7,991 nt of DNA from JAHEJB01 sp041748175 (GTDB lineage Bacteria > Bacteroidota > Rhodothermia > Rhodothermales > Rubricoccaceae), in contig JBGTDU010000133.1 of assembly GCA_041748175.1 (NCBI GenBank), positions 1-7,991 of the forward strand, in the 5' to 3' direction. Below the pieces are notes generated by a model, which searched no databases, was not told the origin of the DNA, and saw nothing but the letters and a program-made list of their open reading frames with translations. Below are positions 5,614 to 7,991 of this stretch, one piece after another (the stretch's first letter is position 1; the number at the start of each line of letters is the position of its first letter). The translations under genes and the position numbers were made by a program.

Positions 5614-6327
5614 ATGAACCTCCACCTTTTATCCTCACGCCGTCTCTTCACTTTGGCGGTCACACTTCTGTTCGTATTCGGCTTTGCCGCCTGCGACGCT
5701 GCCGGCCCGGCTCACGCCGACCTCGGATCAGCGACTGATAGCGGTGCTGTCACCGACCTCACGGACGCGGACGACGCTGCAACAGATGACCTCGTCGCTT
5801 ACATCCTCGCCAGTGCCGCCGGTATGGGTACCCACACCTCGCTGGGTGACGACGACGAGTGCCAGGGTACCCTCGGCGCCGTCACAGTCGAAAACGTGAT
5901 TGTGCCGGACGATGCTACGTGCGTCCTGGAAGGCACGCATGTTCAGGGCAACGTTGAAGTGAAGACGGACGCTCTTCTGTTGGCCCGTGGTGCCACCGTC
6001 GGCGGAAACATCCAGGCTTCCGAGGCCGAGGCCGTCACCGTTCTTCGTTCCACTGTGGGTGGCAACGTCCAGCTCTTTCAGGGCTACCGGGGTTCCGTAG
6101 CGCGAAGCGAAGTGGACGGCGACGTCCAGGTGGAGCAGAACAACGGGTTTTTCTCGCTCACGCGCAACGTGGTGGACGCCAACATGCAGGTGAACCAGAA
6201 CACCGGCGGCGTCTCGATCAAACGCAACGTCATCGCCGAGAACCTGCAGTGCAACCAGAACACGCCTCCGCCGACGGGTAGTGGGAACCAGGCAGGCGAC
6301 AAGGAAGACCAGTGCGAGAATCTCTAG
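5614..6327 (+). CDS. Lipoprotein with a repetitive beta-helix-like domain
   Basis: A 237-residue exported lipoprotein of unknown function. ATG 5614 gives a clear lipoprotein signal: Arg-Arg at 9-10, a hydrophobic core (11-24) and the lipobox FAAC with acylated C27. Residues 28-80 are an acidic Asp/Ala/Thr-rich spacer. From about 85 the protein has six turns with a 19-20-residue period, each carrying a block like TVGGN-I/V-Q: HVQGNVE (109), TVGGNIQ (128), TVGGNVQ (147), EVDGDVQ (166), VVDANMQ (186) and VIAENLQ (206). This predicts a short parallel beta-helix. Four further cysteines, C83 and C103 before the repeats and C213 and C234 after them, could form disulfides capping the two ends. The closing segment, with NLQC, a Pro/Gly patch and DKEDQC, is a tail I associate with an uncharacterised bacterial secreted family, from memory. 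The start has no Shine-Dalgarno sequence. Asp at the position after C27 might in some bacteria retain the protein at the inner membrane; that rule is unproven here. Confidence 0.85.
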   Translation: MNLHLLSSRRLFTLAVTLLFVFGFAACDAAGPAHADLGSATDSGAVTDLTDADDAATDDLVAYILASAAGMGTHTSLGDDDECQGTLGAVTVENVIVPDDATCVLEGTHVQGNVEVKTDALLLARGATVGGNIQASEAEAVTVLRSTVGGNVQLFQGYRGSVARSEVDGDVQVEQNNGFFSLTRNVVDANMQVNQNTGGVSIKRNVIAENLQCNQNTPPPTGSGNQAGDKEDQCENL

Positions 6328-6337
6328 ACACGTGTCT
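6326..6337. repeat. Twelve-base palindrome overlapping the lipoprotein stop codon
   Basis: AGACACGTGTCT is a perfect palindrome whose first two bases are the last two of the TAG stop (6325-6327). CGGGCCCG (6339-6346) follows at once and is another palindrome. They may assist transcription termination together with the stronger hairpin at 6372-6401, or be a protein-binding site. The function is unknown. Confidence 0.3.
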
Positions 6338-6371
6338 TCGGGCCCGTTCAGGCTGTTCTCCCAGGGCTCCC

Positions 6372-6401
6372 GCGCCCCCTGCCTCTCCGGCCGGGGGGCG
6401 C
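6372..6401. terminator. GC-rich hairpin between convergent genes, probable bidirectional terminator
   Basis: GCGCCCCC (6372-6379) and GGGGGCGC (6394-6401) are exact inverted repeats. A T-G and a G-C pair extend the stem to 10 bp around a loop of about 10 bases. It lies between the stop of the lipoprotein gene (6327) and the stop of the regulator gene (6453), where one hairpin could serve both. No T-run follows on either strand, so termination here would rely on stem strength or other factors. Confidence 0.6.
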
Positions 6402-6452
6402 ACCTGCTTTGAGTGAGGGTCGATCAAGTAGCGACGCTCACGGCAAGCCCCT

Positions 6453-7991
6453 TCAACCGATGCCGTGCTCGGCGAGGCGGCGGTAAAACGTGGCGCGGCT
6501 GACACCGAGCACAGCGGCGGCCTCCTTCCGGTTGCCTTCCGTGTGCGCCAATGCGGCGAGGACGCGGTCCCGGTCGGTGGTGGCGGCTGCGACGGCCGGG
6601 ACCGTCGGTTCGATCGCCGCGCGCACTTCCGGCGGGAGGTCGTCGAGGTGCACGACTGGCCCCTCGGCGCGGATGAGCGCGTACTCGATGGCATTCTTGA
6701 GCTCACGCACGTTCCCCGGCCATTCGTGTTCGAGGATAGCGCGCATGGCGATGTTGCTGATTTCCGAGGCTACTACACCCAGGCGGGCGCGGCCGTCGTC
6801 GAGGAAGCGGCGGACGAGCAACGGGAGGTCGCCGGGCCGCTCTCGCAACGGAGGTAGTTCCACGCGCGCCACGCGGATGCGGTAGAGGAGGTCTTCGCGG
6901 AACCTCCGGTCCTCGACGAGTAGTGGGAGATTTCGGTGGCTTGCCGCGACGATTCGTACGTCCACGTTGCGCGGCGTCGTCTCGCCCACGCGCGTGACCT
7001 GCCGCTGCTCCAGCACGCGCAGCAGCGTCACCTGGACATCGAGCGGGACGTCCCCGATCTCGTCGAGAAAGAGCGTCCCGCCGTCGGCGGCACCGAAGAA
7101 TCCCCTGGCGTCGGCTATGGCACCGGTGAACGCGCCCCTGGTATGGCCGAAGAGCTGGCTGGCCGCGAGGGACTCGGTGAGAGCCGCGCAGTTGACCGCC
7201 ACGAACGGGCGGTCCTGCCGGGGGCTCAGGTCGTGGATAGCCTGTGCCACGAGCTCCTTCCCCGTACCCGTCTCCCCCTCGATGAGCACCGTCGTATCCA
7301 CACGGGCTACGCCTTCGATCTGGCGGAATACCACCTGCATCGGCGTGCTCTGGCCAACGAGGTTGCGGAAGCGGTCGCGCTCGTGGAGCTGGCGGCGAAG
7401 GGCGTGAACCTCGGTGAGGTCGTAGAAGACGAAAATGTGGCGAGCAGCGCCCTCGGTGATGGCTGTGCGAGGATCGTCCTGCACCTCGACGGAGCTATGG
7501 AAACGGCGGCCCTCGTGCGAAGTGGCCTCGACGGAGACGCGTTCACGAGCGTCGGCGGGGAGGGCGATCTGGAGGCGGATGGCATCGAGGGCCGGTGCCG
7601 GGAACGGGAGCGCGGCCTCCCACGGGCGGCCTATGGCATCGTCTGCGGCCGCGCCGAGGAGGCGGGCGGCTGCGGCGCTGAGAAAAATGAGGCGCCCGGT
7701 CTCGTCGGTCATGGCCGTCCCGAGGTCGAGCCCGTCGAGGATCTGGAGGAGGTCGTCGCGGTCGCGGCGGAGCCTGTGCGCGGCGCGATGCTGGTCGAGG
7801 GCCACGGCGATGGTGGCGTGGAGGTCGCGCTCCTCGAACGGTTTAAGGAGGTACCCGAATGGCCCGGCCGCCTTCGCTCGCTCGACGGTGGCCTCGTCTC
7901 CGAAAGCCGTGAGGAACACTACGGGGACGTCGTGCTCGGCTCGGATCGTGCGCGCCGCCTCAATACCGTCCATTGGCCCGTCGAGGCGGAC
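6453..7991 (-). CDS. Sigma-54-dependent response regulator (REC-PAS-AAA+-Fis HTH), N-terminus beyond the window
   Basis: A cytoplasmic enhancer-binding protein that, when phosphorylated, should remodel sigma-54 RNA polymerase by ATP hydrolysis. 512 residues are visible and the frame runs off the right edge. The receiver domain is cut: the first residues are VRLDGPMDG, so the phospho-acceptor Asp is expected immediately outside the window. Its conserved Thr (T28 in LTAFG) and Lys (K50 in LLKPF) are present. A PAS-like domain follows (about 78-195; GTAMTDETGRLIFLS). The AAA+ domain (about 208-440) has Walker A GETGTGKE (239-246), the sigma-54-contacting GAFTGA loop (286-291), Walker B GGTLFLDE (304-311), the arginine-finger region FREDLLYRI (364-372) and WPGNVREL (424-431). 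The end is a Fis-type helix-turn-helix (474-512, with EGNRKEAAAVLGVSRATFYR). All catalytic motifs are intact. A partner histidine kinase is not visible and may lie further right. The likely target is the convergent lipoprotein gene, judging from the sigma-54-like promoter and dyads. Confidence 0.95.
   Translation of the reverse strand, partial: VRLDGPMDGIEAARTIRAEHDVPVVFLTAFGDEATVERAKAAGPFGYLLKPFEERDLHATIAVALDQHRAAHRLRRDRDDLLQILDGLDLGTAMTDETGRLIFLSAAAARLLGAAADDAIGRPWEAALPFPAPALDAIRLQIALPADARERVSVEATSHEGRRFHSSVEVQDDPRTAITEGAARHIFVFYDLTEVHALRRQLHERDRFRNLVGQSTPMQVVFRQIEGVARVDTTVLIEGETGTGKELVAQAIHDLSPRQDRPFVAVNCAALTESLAASQLFGHTRGAFTGAIADARGFFGAADGGTLFLDEIGDVPLDVQVTLLRVLEQRQVTRVGETTPRNVDVRIVAASHRNLPLLVEDRRFREDLLYRIRVARVELPPLRERPGDLPLLVRRFLDDGRARLGVVASEISNIAMRAILEHEWPGNVRELKNAIEYALIRAEGPVVHLDDLPPEVRAAIEPTVPAVAAATTDRDRVLAALAHTEGNRKEAAAVLGVSRATFYRRLAEHGIG

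Overview
The window looks like a chromosomal segment of a GC-rich member of the Rhodothermota/Bacteroidota group (inference). The main evidence is a secreted protein ending in a type A type IX secretion (Por) sorting domain. In addition, the genes with clear starts lack Shine-Dalgarno sequences and are preceded by C-rich, pyrimidine-rich leaders. No rRNA, tRNA, CRISPR array, transposase or integrase gene is visible.

Layout. Positions 1-439 hold a strong intrinsic terminator (160-195) of a gene lying left of the window, then the leader of the first gene. A secreted choice-of-anchor B (LVIVD-repeat) protein occupies 440-2245 (+). It converges on threonine synthase, 2342-3601 (-), with a perfect palindrome between them. 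Upstream of threonine synthase lie 282 bases with several hairpins, then a class I SAM-dependent methyltransferase, 3884-4684 (-), whose DNA is clearly less GC-rich than the right end of the window. Positions 4685-5613 look like a gene graveyard: an internally deleted threonine synthase remnant (4982-5188, -), the start of what may be a lost secreted protein (4902 onward, +), and a coding-like frame interrupted by two amber codons (5244-5501, +). A lipoprotein with a repetitive beta-helix-like domain follows at 5614-6327 (+). It converges on a sigma-54 enhancer-binding response regulator, 6453-7991 (-), whose N-terminus runs off the right edge.

The most interesting reading is regulatory. The lipoprotein gene is preceded by a near-consensus sigma-54 promoter (TGGCACG-N4-TTGG, 5541-5555). 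About 90-110 bases upstream of its predicted start site is a cluster of four CTGAGACG half-sites forming two dyads (5446-5488). That is the usual arrangement of an enhancer-binding-protein target, and an enhancer-binding protein gene lies directly downstream. The two may form a compact two-component/sigma-54 surface-lipoprotein module. This is an inference from sequence layout only.

The second theme is rearrangement. The methyltransferase, of atypical composition, sits between an intact threonine synthase and a same-orientation remnant of a second copy. This suggests duplication, insertion and decay at this locus.
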